A stretch of 64,000 nucleotides of DNA from assembly GCF_029714425.1 (NCBI RefSeq), contig NZ_CP121668.1, forward strand, positions 5,725,501-5,789,500, read 5' to 3'. The notes beneath the pieces were generated by a model, which did no database searches, was not told where the DNA came from, and worked only from the letters and a program-made list of their open reading frames with translations. Made by a program: the position numbers and the translations under genes. Shown here piece after piece: positions 21,045 to 29,235 of the stretch. How positions within the stretch are numbered: the first letter of the stretch is position 1; each line of letters starts with the position of its first letter. This DNA is from Bradyrhizobium sp. CB2312 (lineage in GTDB: Bacteria; Pseudomonadota; Alphaproteobacteria; Rhizobiales; Xanthobacteraceae).

Positions 21045-21251
21045 GACCTCCTTTAGTGGCTTAAGTTCGTCGAATTCATCCGACTGCAGCACCCGTCCAC
21101 GCGGGGTGCAGACCCTGACGTCCATGTAGCCTTCGCGCAGCAGTTTGCGTGCGAGGCGCAGTGCGACTGTCGCAGTGCCGCGGCCGAGATTGGAGCTGCC
21201 GTATTCGTTGGTCCCGCTGACCAGATACGGCACGCGTGTTGCCCTAACCAT
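20907..21251 (-). CDS. Hypothetical protein reading through into the lysine-rich gene
   Basis: From ATG at 21251, MVRATRVPYLVSGTNEYGSS leads to ALRLARKLLREGYMDVRVCT and PRGRVLQSDEFDEL, a compact alpha/beta module of about 66 residues. It then runs in frame, without a stop, into the lysine-rich protein. Its own stop was probably lost, because the second gene keeps its own ribosome-binding site. Its start overlaps the stop of the upstream membrane peptide gene (ATGGTTAG), so the three genes look translationally coupled. It has no recognised family. Confidence 0.6.
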   Translation of the reverse strand: MVRATRVPYLVSGTNEYGSSNLGRGTATVALRLARKLLREGYMDVRVCTPRGRVLQSDEFDELKPLKEVDMAKGQQRGNREAKKPKKEKTKVIAAAPSRKEAAWQPDFGPAKKK

Positions 21252-21342
21252 TGAGGACGGCGGCTCCGCAGACGAGAAGTAGAAGAAATAAGGGAACGAT
21301 CACCGGCGGCACGATCCATTCCGAAAGGCGAAAACGCTGCAT
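21244..21342 (-). CDS. 32-residue single-helix membrane peptide
   Basis: The minus strand from ATG at 21342 encodes MQRFRLSEWIVPPVIVPLFL followed by LLLVCGAAVLNG and a TAG. It is one hydrophobic helix with a short charged N-terminus and the motif EWIVPPxxVPxFL. A related peptide (EWLVPPLLVPVFL) is encoded at 25531-25632. The shared motif and the overlap with the next gene support a real gene despite its size. Function is unknown. Confidence 0.6.
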   Translation of the reverse strand: MQRFRLSEWIVPPVIVPLFLLLLVCGAAVLNG

Positions 21343-21694
21343 CGAACGCTCCTGCGAAGCCTTCGGCGGGAGCACACGTGACCCTCAGTCACCGGTCGAA
21401 GCCGTTGAGAAGTGCGGTGATGGCAGCGACCCTACGCCCCCGCTGAGCCTTTAGCGAGCGCTAAATGCGTGGTAGGCGACGGTCGAGCCACGACGAAGTC
21501 GTTTACCGCCGGATGAGGATAGTGCTGGCTATTGTCGGGCCATGGGAGCATGGTCGACCCGGTCGGCAGCGGTCGGGCTTCACTTGCGAAGGGCAAGCGT
21601 GCATGAACTTCCGCTCGCGGCGAAACCATCACGTTCGGGCATTCCTTCCGCTCCCGCGGCATCCAACGGCTTGTGCCCGCAGGGCCGAACAGGG

Positions 21695-22006
21695 ATGCGG
21701 GTGTCACCAGTGACTGATCACACTGTCGATCTCGACAAGCATCGCGGCATGGCCGCGCAGAAAGCGACCGATTTGCGCCGAGCGCTGGCGGAGGTCGAGA
21801 ACAATATGCGCGAGCTGCGTGAGCGCGAGGCCGACCTGGAGAACCGCCTGCTGACGGTGGCGGCCGCGTCATGGCCGGAGGTTGCGGCCAAAGCGCAGTA
21901 TCTTCTCAACCTCTATGCTGCAAGCCTGCCCCCCGAGGACACGCGCCATCGCGCGCTTGTGGCAGCACTGTTCGACGATTTCGTCCGGTTGTCGGGGGAG
22001 GACTGA
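21695..22006 (+). CDS. Coiled-coil hypothetical protein
   Basis: This 103-residue protein (MRVSPVTDHTVDLDKHRGMA onward) has a heptad-rich helix at about 20-55 (ALAEVENNMRELREREADLE). A second helical part, AKAQYLLNLYAASLPPEDTR and a C-terminal LFDDFVRLSGED, follows. Similar short proteins occur in Bradyrhizobium. An upstream ATG at 21542 would add 51 residues of low-complexity sequence, so the start at 21695 (or the GTG at 21701) is preferred. No function is known. Confidence 0.65.
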   Translation: MRVSPVTDHTVDLDKHRGMAAQKATDLRRALAEVENNMRELREREADLENRLLTVAAASWPEVAAKAQYLLNLYAASLPPEDTRHRALVAALFDDFVRLSGED

Positions 22007-22128
22007 GCCGAACGAGTGTTGCCTGCATCGCGGCCCGTGCCATGCGCCCGACTGGGAAGCGCCGCCGTCGCGGGCGGTGGTTTGAGCTCGCGATAATGCC
22101 GCACGGAATCAGCCTAAAGGAGTAAGCC

Positions 22129-22407
22129 ATGACGCTAACCAGCGGCCGCTTCATCGCCCACGAATATGACCGGATGATTGTTCGGTTCTCGATGCACGAT
22201 GGAGCCAAGGAGATTCCTTGCGCGATCTCAACCTCTGCGATGGACCATCTCGAGGGCGGGCCGCAAGTCAGACCCGAGCAGCGGGAGGCCCAGTTCACCC
22301 GCCTGCGGGATCGCATCGAAGCATGTGCCGCAAGCAAATATCGCGCGACGGAGTTCGAAGGAACGCCACCCGGCATCGTGCTTCGGGGCATCGATTTCAA
22401 GTCGTAG
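22129..22407 (+). CDS. DUF1488 family protein
   Basis: This 92-residue protein (MTLTSGRFIAHEYDRMIVRF) has the beta-rich start and the EIPCAISTSAMDHLE segment. The C-terminal helix leads to PPGIVLRGIDFKS. This matches the DUF1488 pattern (PF07369), a small alpha/beta fold of unknown role seen widely in rhizobia. AAAGGAG lies 8 bp before the ATG. The frame is intact. Confidence 0.8.
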   Translation: MTLTSGRFIAHEYDRMIVRFSMHDGAKEIPCAISTSAMDHLEGGPQVRPEQREAQFTRLRDRIEACAASKYRATEFEGTPPGIVLRGIDFKS

Positions 22408-22476
22408 AAACGCGTGCTTTGCCTGTTGTCCCTGGTACAGAAAGCGACGCCGACCATCCCCAAACCTGCAGTGCAG

Positions 22477-22845
22477 ATGAACCCGAAATCGAAGAGCCGT
22501 AACAATCGCGATGCGCCGATCGGTTTTCGGCCGACGCCTCTGCTGCGAGCGGCGATCGTCAAGTGGGCGGAGCGCCAAGGCGAGCGGCTCACCTTGTCGC
22601 AAGCGGTGTGTCAGCTGGTCGAAAGCGGTCTTAAGGTAAAGGAAGCGGGCCGATCAGCGCACAGGCAAGGGCGGTGCGCCCGCAGGATGGCCGGCGAGAC
22701 GATTAACCACATGATCGATTCCACCATGACTGCCGACAACAAAGCTGTGCGCAAGCGGCGCCTGCTTGACGAGCCTGAAGAGTTTAGCCGCGTTCGCGTT
22801 GACCGCCGAAAGGCAAGTCGATCTGCTGGCCGCGGCCAGCGATAA
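22477..22845 (+). CDS. Basic hypothetical protein with paralogue remnant nearby
   Basis: This 122-residue protein begins MNPKSKSRNNRDAPIGFRPT and includes a helical segment (LLRAAIVKWAERQGERLTLS, then QAVCQLVESGLKV) similar to ribbon-helix-helix or antitoxin-like folds. A linker leads to KRRLLDEPEEFSRVRVDRRK. An in-frame ATG at 22414 is less likely as start. A decayed relative lies at 26233-26439. No toxin-like gene is adjacent, so an antitoxin role is not supported. Bases 22846-22934 hold no gene. Confidence 0.6.
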   Translation: MNPKSKSRNNRDAPIGFRPTPLLRAAIVKWAERQGERLTLSQAVCQLVESGLKVKEAGRSAHRQGRCARRMAGETINHMIDSTMTADNKAVRKRRLLDEPEEFSRVRVDRRKASRSAGRGQR

Positions 22846-22934
22846 CCCTATGCGAGCCAGGTTCAACATATCCAGCACCGGACCGCATACGTCGAGAGTT
22901 GGCTGGGCCAATCCCTCGCCCGACCCAGATCGCA

Positions 22935-23042
22935 ACTTCTGCTGCTGGCCCATCGGCGAAGTTGCGCCGCCTGACGGAGGCCCGCTCATGGCGGCAGAGC
23001 GGACCAGATTTACTCAACCTGAGTTCTTCGCAGGCTGACCCC
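22935..23042. repeat. Dispersed hairpin repeat, copy D
   Basis: A full-length copy: GCTGGCCCATCGGCGAAGTT, then GACGGAGGCCCGCTCATGGC, then GGCAGAGCGGACCAGATTTA and CTCAACCTGAGTTCTTCGCA. The arms GGCCCGCTC and GAGCGGACC can pair around ATGGCGGCA; one G-C pair becomes a mismatch. Confidence 0.85.
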
Positions 23043-23109
23043 TTTCGGACATTCTCTCAACGCCCGCCGAGCTGAATAGCGCCGGCCGGCCTTGTGCAGC
23101 ATGCATCGC

Positions 23110-23998
23110 TCACGGACGAACCCGGATGATCGTATTCCCCTTGCGCCGTCCGGTCGGGTTCAGGGCGGCGACCGCTTCGTCGAAGGTCGAGACCTTGCCG
23201 ATGTTCGTCCGCAGTCGTCCGTCGCGCACCCGCTGGACGATCTCACTCAGTTGGGAACGATCGGGCTCGACGACAAAGTCGAGTGCCAGTCCGTCGGAGG
23301 GCCGCGCCTCGGCCGGCCCGACGATGGTGACCAGTATTCCTCCGGCTCGTATCAGTCCTGCGGACCTCTTCTGGATGTCACCGCCGATGACATCGAACAC
23401 CACATCGACTTTGCCAACGTCTTCCAGGGGATCGTTGTCGAGGTCGACGAACTCCTTCGCGCCGAAGTCGAGCGCCGTCTGACGGTCGGCGGGGCGTCCG
23501 GAGCCGATGACGTGGGCGCCGGCCTCTCGTGCGAGTTGCGTCACCATCGAACCGACAGCGCCGGCCGCGCCGTGTGCGAGGACGCTTTGCCCCGCCCGAA
23601 GACGGCCGTGCTGGAACAGCCCTTGCCATGCGGTCAGGCCCGAGACGGGCAGGCTCGCGCCTACCGTGAAGTCGACGTCATCCGGCAGCGGCGCGAGGTT
23701 GCGTGCCTCGATCGCTATATACTCGGAGGCCGAACACCCGCTGTCCCACTGACAACCCCGTCGTGCCATATCCCAGAGCGGTGACCACTCCGGCCAGCTC
23801 GTGCCCAGGGATCGACGGTGTTCGGTCGTGCTCGAGGCGATCGGTCCACGTCGAGGGCCACGTCAGCTCGGTCGGGACAAATCCCGACGCATGAACCTGA
23901 ACAACGACGTCGTTTATCGATGCCTGCGGCTCGGGCCGGTCGACCAGCTTCATGCCCGCCGTTCCCGCGGCCCGTTCCGTTACAACGATCGCCTTCAT
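23110..23998 (-). pseudogene. Quinone-oxidoreductase-like MDR enzyme with internal deletion
   Basis: The N-terminal half from MKAIVVTERAAGTAGMKLVD carries the GroES-like fold (IPGHELAGVV, VGQRVFGL). The second half, in another frame, has EYIAIEARNLAPLPD, the dinucleotide-binding motif HGAAGAVGSMVTQLAREAG and the C-terminal end GNTIIRV. Between VFGL and EYIAIE about ten residues expected in this family (the TDWxxDGxxA segment) are missing and the frame shifts, so one deletion of non-triplet length at about 23725 inactivated it. No zinc ligands are present, so it belongs to the zinc-free NADPH quinone reductases. Confidence 0.82.
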
Positions 23999-24080
23999 GG
24001 GAATATCTCCTCGGTCACTGTTTCTTTGGTGCAATGGGCCTGACTGATCGCCTGCCTTGCACACCCACATTCGGCCACCA

Positions 24081-24284
24081 TCATCCTGGCTCGCGCCGTT
24101 TTCGTCCTGCCCTGACAAGGCGGTCGATCCGGGCATGGATGTCCTTCGTACGTTCGGCTGCGGCCAGTGAGCGGTGATTAGATAGCGGCCCGAGACGCGT
24201 GTTGTCCCATAGCACAAAGCGACCTTCGGCCGCTCTGATCACATAGCGTGCGTCCGCGATAGGATCGCTTATCTTTCTTTTCAA
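24081..24284 (-). CDS. Short hypothetical protein
   Basis: The 67-residue frame MKRKISDPIADARYVIRAAE continues GRFVLWDNTRLGPLSNHRSL and a helical basic end. Composition is protein-like (a WDN turn and an amphipathic helix), but no family is recognised. It lies between an MDR relic and a receiver relic, so it may also be decaying. Confidence 0.45.
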   Translation of the reverse strand: MKRKISDPIADARYVIRAAEGRFVLWDNTRLGPLSNHRSLAAAERTKDIHARIDRLVRAGRKRREPG

Positions 24285-24331
24285 TGCTGTTCTCCAACGG
24301 CAGAACGCAGGAACGTCGATCCGTTTTCACC

Positions 24332-24674
24332 TTACCGGTGAACAAAAATTGTCTCGATCGCTTTGCCGAGCTGCTCGATCAAGAACGGCTTTCGTAGCAC
24401 GGGGCAGCAGCGGAAAGGCTCGGGCAGTGCGGGAGATACGTAGCCGGTCGTAAACAGGAACGGCTGCTGCCGTCTCTCAAGGACATGGACGATGGGTAGA
24501 ATGAGCCGCCCTTTGATGCTGACATCGAGAATGGCAAGATCGAACCGAGACGACTCGGCTATGGGACGAGCGTCTTCGATGCCTCCCCGCTTCTGCCACG
24601 ACGCGATGGCCAAGTTCTTCGACCGTTCCAGCGATCATCATTCGGATGAGCGCTTGCTGCGCGTTTGGGTGCAC
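24332..24674 (-). pseudogene. Receiver domain, truncated and frameshifted
   Basis: ALIRMMIAGTVEELGHRVVA appears in one frame. IEDARPIAESSRFDLAILDV with the acceptor aspartate, FTTGYVSPALPEPF and CPVLRKPFLIEQLG with the conserved lysine appear in another. The first strand (VVEDE) is absent. This is a further broken CheY-like regulator in the window. Confidence 0.75.
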
Positions 24675-25132
24675 TTCACGTCAGCAATCGTGGAAAGAGT
24701 GTGCCGAGCGACGGCATGGCCTGCCCACTTGGTGGATGCAGATACTTCGGTGCCTCGCTCCTTTCGGCAGCTATCAGGCACGCAATTCGCTCGACCGCTA
24801 CAGAGAGGCTACTCCGTCTCCTGTCGAACGCCTAATGAATAACGACCGCGCGTATGCATGTTGGGGTAAAGAATAACTGACAATAAGTACCAGTCCACGG
24901 TGCCTGCGCATAGCTTCACTCGCGAAGAGGGCTACCAGCCGCATCAATGCAACCTGCGATTTCGCCACCTCTTTATAGGGAGCCGCTCGTGCCGGATTCT
25001 ACTGGTGGCGTGGCGTTCGAGGTCTCCAATTTTGTACACCCTGAACTTTCGGCATCGAGCCGCGTTGTTGTTCATCGCCAAACGGCGACTGAGAGACTGG
25101 TGCTCCCGCCCCCAAAAGATTGGGTTGCGAGC
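24675..25132. other. Region without recognisable gene
   Basis: Short open frames exist on both strands, but none shows family features or a convincing start. The stretch before 25133 is open in the frame of the next gene (to 24947) without resembling it. Confidence 0.35.
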
Positions 25133-25297
25133 ATGTGCGAAAAGTGCGTCGAGTTGAACGAGAAGATCACGCACTATCGCCGAATTGCAGAGGCGTTTCC
25201 GTTCGACACGCTTACAGCCGATCGTATTGCAATCGAAATCTGCAACCTTGAGCAGGCACGGGTCTCGGCGCATGCCCTTGTACCGCCCCCGAAATAA
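25133..25297 (+). CDS. Small helical hypothetical protein
   Basis: This 54-residue protein (MCEKCVELNEKITHYRRIAE) has a CxxC at the N-terminus followed by two helices (AFPFDTLTADRIAIEICNLE). It looks like short proteins frequent in rhizobial islands. Starting at 25133 gives the family-like N-terminus; the frame is open further upstream. A terminator-like hairpin follows the stop. Confidence 0.6.
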   Translation: MCEKCVELNEKITHYRRIAEAFPFDTLTADRIAIEICNLEQARVSAHALVPPPK

Positions 25298-25318
25298 GGC
25301 CGCCTCAGCGGCGTCTTT
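25298..25318 (+). terminator. Terminator-like hairpin
   Basis: GCCGCC TCA GCGGC GTCTTTC after the stop resembles the stronger hairpin at 14500. The stem is short and the T tract weak. Confidence 0.4.
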
Positions 25319-25324
25319 CGAGGT

Positions 25325-25489
25325 CTGCGCAGGCAGCTCAAACCGTCGGATGAGCAGCTGGCGAACTTATGCAAAGCGCTCGCTTTGGCCGTAGGGTACC
25401 AGGCGGCTGAGATTGATCTCGCTAATTGGTTAGAAGACTGCTACACCGTTGGCATCACCGCGCGCTACGTGGCTGTTATCGGTGACTGA
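25325..25489 (+). pseudogene. Short open frame without usual start codon
   Basis: The frame reads QLKPSDEQLANLCKALALAV, then GYQAAEIDLANWLEDCYTVG and ITARYVAVIGD, and stops at 25489. It has clear protein-like character (amphipathic helices, a conserved-looking tryptophan) but no ATG or GTG in frame after the preceding stop; a CTG at 25325 is the best candidate. It is probably a decayed small gene or one with a rare start. Confidence 0.35.
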
Positions 25490-25530
25490 GAGCTTCGCGC
25501 TCCCGCCTCAACCCAAGAGAAGGCGGTCAG

Positions 25531-25632
25531 ATGTCAGATTCCGACAAGTTCAACATTCGTGAGTGGCTCGTACCACCTTTGTTGGTCCCGGTCTTCCTCG
25601 TACTGCTGATCGCGGTGACGGCCATCTTATAG
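25531..25632 (+). CDS. 33-residue single-helix membrane peptide
   Basis: MSDSDKFNIREWLVPPLLVP is followed by VFLVLLIAVTAIL and a TAG. AGAGAAGGCGG lies just upstream of the ATG. It shares the pattern charged start, then EW-hydrophobic-VPP-xx-VPxFLxLL, with the peptide at 21244-21342. The two are encoded on opposite strands, about 4 kb apart. Function is unknown. Confidence 0.6.
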   Translation: MSDSDKFNIREWLVPPLLVPVFLVLLIAVTAIL

Positions 25633-25711
25633 CGGTAAGTCCGTTCAATCACCATGCGTCAGCACTGCAAACCGGGACGCTGAGCCAGTTCAAGCCAAAC
25701 GGGAGCTCAAA

Positions 25712-25900
25712 ATGGCAAACACGGCGATCATTAGGGATGCCTACGGGGTTCCGGCAATCTTCGTTGGCTCGAAGACTGGCCGGGACGATGCGCCCTTTGT
25801 TTTTGTGAGGGTCGGAGGTGAGGAGCGCCGGATGCGTTGGTCCGAATGGGATGCTCTTCCGGCCTGGACCGGCGAGAGTCCCACCGGGGCGACCAAATAG
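25712..25900 (+). CDS. Short hypothetical protein
   Basis: The 62-residue frame starts MANTAIIRDAYGVPAIFVGS and contains a beta-hairpin-like segment FVFVRVGGEERRMRWSEWDA. GGGAGCTCAAA precedes the ATG. The stop lies 16 bp before the next gene, in the same direction. No family is recognised. Confidence 0.5.
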   Translation: MANTAIIRDAYGVPAIFVGSKTGRDDAPFVFVRVGGEERRMRWSEWDALPAWTGESPTGATK

Positions 25901-25916
25901 CTATGGAGTGTTCAGC

Positions 25917-26189
25917 ATGAGGACGGTTCGAACAGGCACATGGATCGCGGCGCTTTTGCTGGCATCGGTACTGGGCACATCCAGGCCAGCAGCTTCTGCC
26001 GCGGAGCCGAACTGCCGTGCGATCGAAAGCACCAGTGCGCGCCTCTCCTGTTACGATGCGGCATTTCCTCCAAAAGCCAGGAAGCCCACGGAAGCCGGCA
26101 TCGACTAATCGTCAGGCTACAAGGATCCATTTCTCGCGGAAGAAGCCCGAACCGCCGCGAAGCTAAAGAATATTTGCCGCGGTTGCTGA
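25917..26189 (+). pseudogene. Exported hypothetical protein with in-frame stop
   Basis: MRTVRTGTWIAALLLASVLG is a signal peptide with a likely cut after AASAAE. CRAIESTSARLSCYDAAFPP follows, then an in-frame TAA at 26106-26108. The same frame continues SSGYKDPFLAEEARTAAKLK and ends NICRGC at 26189. The C-terminal part is what I expect for the full family, so the TAA is a nonsense mutation (or, less likely, read through). The short form would keep two of the four cysteines. Confidence 0.7.
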
Positions 26190-26232
26190 GCCTTGCTTCC
26201 GAACATGCGCGCCAATTAAGAGACCTTGTAAG

Positions 26233-26439
26233 ATGACGAACGATGCTAAAGATCGCCGAGTGGGCCGCCAACGAAAGCGCGCTCTTCATCTGGCGGGCAC
26301 GGTTTTGGATGGCAGGGCAGACCGCTCTGCGACTTCTAAGGACCAATCGGCCAGAAAGCAGCGCCTGCTTGACGGGCCAGCGGAATTCAAAGCGGTCCGC
26401 GTCGATCGTTCGAAGAAGACTTCGAGCGATGCCGAGTGA
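26233..26439 (+). pseudogene. Decayed paralogue of the 22477-22845 gene
   Basis: The frame contains AGTVLDGRADRSATSKDQSA and RKQRLLDGPAEFKAVRVDRS. These parallel AGETINHMIDSTMTADNKAV and RKRRLLDEPEEFSRVRVDRR of the intact gene at 22477. The preceding part (LKIAEWAANES) is in the next frame and matches LRAAIVKWAERQ, so a frameshift separates the halves. Bases 26440-26692 contain nothing recognisable. Confidence 0.6.
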
Positions 26440-26692
26440 TCCAGATTCGTCACCGCGTACGGTTGCTTGGGCCCAGAGTCATGATGACGCCTGCCAGCAA
26501 TCGAACAAACCCCTGGCTCTTCGGCAGATAAAAGCGCACTGTCCCACTACCATCGAGCGGCCCTTAGCGTCTATCGGTGGTGTGAACGCAAGTTGCGCTC
26601 TCGGTCAACCCCGCAGCGGAGCGTCAAACATGCCGGTCAACGATCCCCAGGACAATCCTTGACATTCGAATACCGCCTCGCGCAAGAGGCGA

Positions 26693-27634
26693 TCAATCTC
26701 GCGTCCGAGGAATAAATCCCGGTATGCCGGTCTCGACCACGGCGTTGAACCTGACGGTCATGGTGATACGTTCCCGGATGTCCCGCATGGCGTCGTCAGG
26801 CAGGGCAGAAATATCAAAGCTCTCCTGGATGCGTTGTGGTTTGGTCGAGGTGGTCAGGAAAGCGGTGCCGCGCTGCACAGCCCAGGCCAAGGCCACCTGA
26901 GCCGGCGTCTTGTGCACACGCTGCGCGATCGCAGTAATCACGGGATCTTCCAATACGCTTGGCTCCATGGCGTGTCCCAAGGCTGCAAACGCCTGCAGTA
27001 CGATTCCGTGCTCTTGGCAGAAATCGAGCAGATCCCATTCGGGCAGATAAGGATGCGATTCGACCTGCACCATCGCGGGCCTGATCCGCGCGACCGCGAC
27101 GATCTCGCGCAGCTTCTCCAAAGTGATGTCCGATAGACCGATCGACTTGCAATGACCATCCTCGACGAGGCGTTCCAATGCACGCCATGTCTCCAGCAAC
27201 GTCACGCCTGGGTCATAGATTACCTGGCCGCGATCGTCCCGCGGGTCCTGCTCGTCGCCAGGCTGAAAGGCAAAGGGCGTATGGACGATATAGCAATCGA
27301 TGGTATCGAGTTGGAGCCGCCGGCGACTCGCCTCGAAGGCAGGTTTGACGCGATCTTGACGATGATTGGTGTTCCAGAGCTTCGTGGTTACGAACAGATC
27401 CTCGCGCCGAAGCGTTCCTGCCTTGAAGGCGTCCTGGATAGCTTCGCCTACCGCGGCCTCATTGCGGTAGCGTTCCGCGCAATCCAGATGTCGAAATCCC
27501 GTTTCCAGTGCAGCTCTGGTGGCTTGTTTCGTTGCGTTCTGATCCGGAATGAGTGTGCCAAATCCGACAGCGGGAATGGTCCCGGATTCGTGGGTGGAAA
27601 TCCTCGTGTCGCGGAGCGCATTGGATGTTGTCAT
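26693..27634 (-). CDS. Aldo/keto reductase
   Basis: The 313-residue protein has the AKR barrel with the catalytic tetrad Asp51 and Tyr56 (GFRHLDCAERYRNE), Lys85 (TTKLWN) and His118 (YIVHTP). The C-terminal NADPH-binding segment includes LTTSTKPQRIQESFD. The strand-6 MVQVESHPYLPEWDLL is typical of the AKR1-5 type. It is the third gene of a minus-strand unit, about 104 bp after the MFS gene, and may detoxify a carbonyl compound that the pump also handles; the substrate is unknown. The frame is intact. Confidence 0.88.
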   Translation of the reverse strand: MTTSNALRDTRISTHESGTIPAVGFGTLIPDQNATKQATRAALETGFRHLDCAERYRNEAAVGEAIQDAFKAGTLRREDLFVTTKLWNTNHRQDRVKPAFEASRRRLQLDTIDCYIVHTPFAFQPGDEQDPRDDRGQVIYDPGVTLLETWRALERLVEDGHCKSIGLSDITLEKLREIVAVARIRPAMVQVESHPYLPEWDLLDFCQEHGIVLQAFAALGHAMEPSVLEDPVITAIAQRVHKTPAQVALAWAVQRGTAFLTTSTKPQRIQESFDISALPDDAMRDIRERITMTVRFNAVVETGIPGFIPRTRD

Positions 27635-27738
27635 GTTCCTGCTTTCTTGTTGGGGCTCGGCCGCCGCAGATGTGGCGTCGGTCGAGTGCGATAGACTGAG
27701 ACTGTTCGATGCGGTGTCATCTCACCATTCCAAGGTCT

Positions 27739-29235
27739 TCAACCTGCCGAGCGCGGTTTACGAAGAAAAAGCACGAGCGGGCTCACGACGAGCATCGCGA
27801 ACATCAGAATATTGAATTGACCGATGACCGCCACGACAGCCGCCTGGTGGGTGACCATGCCATTGAGCGCTGCAAGGCCGGGTTTGGCCATTGATCCGGC
27901 GACATGCGCGGCGGTCCGGTAGGGCATGAGGTCCTTAGCGAGCGCGACATGCATAGCCTGGGTGTTGCCGTAGAAGAAGATCTGCACCACGGCGATGCCG
28001 ATCGTGCTGCCATAGAGCCGCGACAGGTTGATGAGCGCACTACCTTCCGCGCGGAGCTTCGGATCGAGCGTACTGAAGGCGGCTTTGGCGAGCGCCGGAA
28101 TCACCATACCGAGCCCCGCACCTTGGAGAAAGCCGGCCTCGGCCACCGCGCGCCAATCCATCGCCGGTGAATATCCGAGCATCAGCCAATTTGCGTAGAC
28201 CACCAGTGCCATTCCGCCGATCAGGAACGCGCGGTAGTCAACTTGCGCCGGGACTAGGCTGGTCAACAGCACCCCTCCCACGAGCGCAACGCCGCGCGGG
28301 ATCGTCATATAGCCCGTGGTGTCGACAGGGTAGTTGAGCAGCTCCTCGAGCATCGGCGAGGTCAACGCCAGTGTCGGCAGCAGGACGAGCCCGACGGCAA
28401 AGGAGATCATCGTCGAGAGGACGAGATTGCGATCCCTGAACAGCGCCGTGCGGACAAAATGCTCCTTCGACGTCATGACGTGCACGACGAACAGATAGAA
28501 GCCCAGAATGGAGACGACCGCCTCGATCCAGATTTCCATGGAATCGAACCATTCCAGGCGCTCGCCGCGGTCGAGCAGCACTTGCAGGCCGATCATGCCG
28601 AGCGAAAAGGTCGCCAAACCAAAAAAGTCGAAGGGTTGCCTCCGCTCCGCCCTCTTCTCGCGCAGCCAGAACGCCATCGCGAGAAATATGAATGCCGTCA
28701 TCGGCAGGCTGACATAGAAGATCGAACGCCAGCCGAGATATTCACCAAACCAGCCGCCGATACTCGCGCCGCTGCTGATGCCGAGAAGAGAGCACACCGT
28801 CCAAGCCAGGCTGAGGCGGGCATGCCGTTCGGGGGGCTGCACCTCGAGCAGGATCGCCAGCGAAAGCGGCGAAAGTGGGCCGCTCGCGGCTCCCTGAACG
28901 ATCCGCGCAAACGCGAACTGGACGGAGGTCGTCGCTAAGGTATCCAGCACAAGGCCAAGCGCGAAGAGAACCAGCGAGAATTGGTAGAGCGACTTCCGCC
29001 CATAGCGTCCCGCAAGCCAGCTCGTGACCGACATGGCTACGGCGCTTGCCGCGATATATGAGGAAAACACCCACCCGACCTCGTCATTGGCCATCGAGAG
29101 GGTCCCCTGGATGTGCGGCAACGCCGCATTGGGCAGCGAAATGTTGAGGGCCTGCATGTAGGTGGCCATGAGAGCCGCGAGCGATATGGCGCGATTACCA
29201 TCTGCTGCAACGGTCGACGGGACGACGGCGCTCAT
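27739..29235 (-). CDS. DHA2-type MFS drug exporter (EmrB-like)
   Basis: This 498-residue protein has about 14 predicted membrane helices. Recognisable segments are WVFSSYIAASAVAMSVTSWL and AGRYGRKS (MFS loop 2-3 motif), RIVQGAASGPLSPLSLAILL (motif C-like helix) and GWFGEYLGWRSIFYVSLPMT. The usual acidic LDxTIxNVALP start is changed to ALNISLPNAALP. Its ATG overlaps the adaptor's stop (ATGA). Together with the HlyD-type gene it should form an inner-membrane pump plus periplasmic adaptor that needs a TolC-type outer-membrane channel, which is not in the window. Confidence 0.88.
   Translation of the reverse strand: MSAVVPSTVAADGNRAISLAALMATYMQALNISLPNAALPHIQGTLSMANDEVGWVFSSYIAASAVAMSVTSWLAGRYGRKSLYQFSLVLFALGLVLDTLATTSVQFAFARIVQGAASGPLSPLSLAILLEVQPPERHARLSLAWTVCSLLGISSGASIGGWFGEYLGWRSIFYVSLPMTAFIFLAMAFWLREKRAERRQPFDFFGLATFSLGMIGLQVLLDRGERLEWFDSMEIWIEAVVSILGFYLFVVHVMTSKEHFVRTALFRDRNLVLSTMISFAVGLVLLPTLALTSPMLEELLNYPVDTTGYMTIPRGVALVGGVLLTSLVPAQVDYRAFLIGGMALVVYANWLMLGYSPAMDWRAVAEAGFLQGAGLGMVIPALAKAAFSTLDPKLRAEGSALINLSRLYGSTIGIAVVQIFFYGNTQAMHVALAKDLMPYRTAAHVAGSMAKPGLAALNGMVTHQAAVVAVIGQFNILMFAMLVVSPLVLFLRKPRSAG

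Noticed and set aside
22477..22845. Antitoxin of a toxin-antitoxin pair
   Set aside because: The helical part is compatible, but no toxin-like gene is adjacent and the C-terminal half does not fit known antitoxins.
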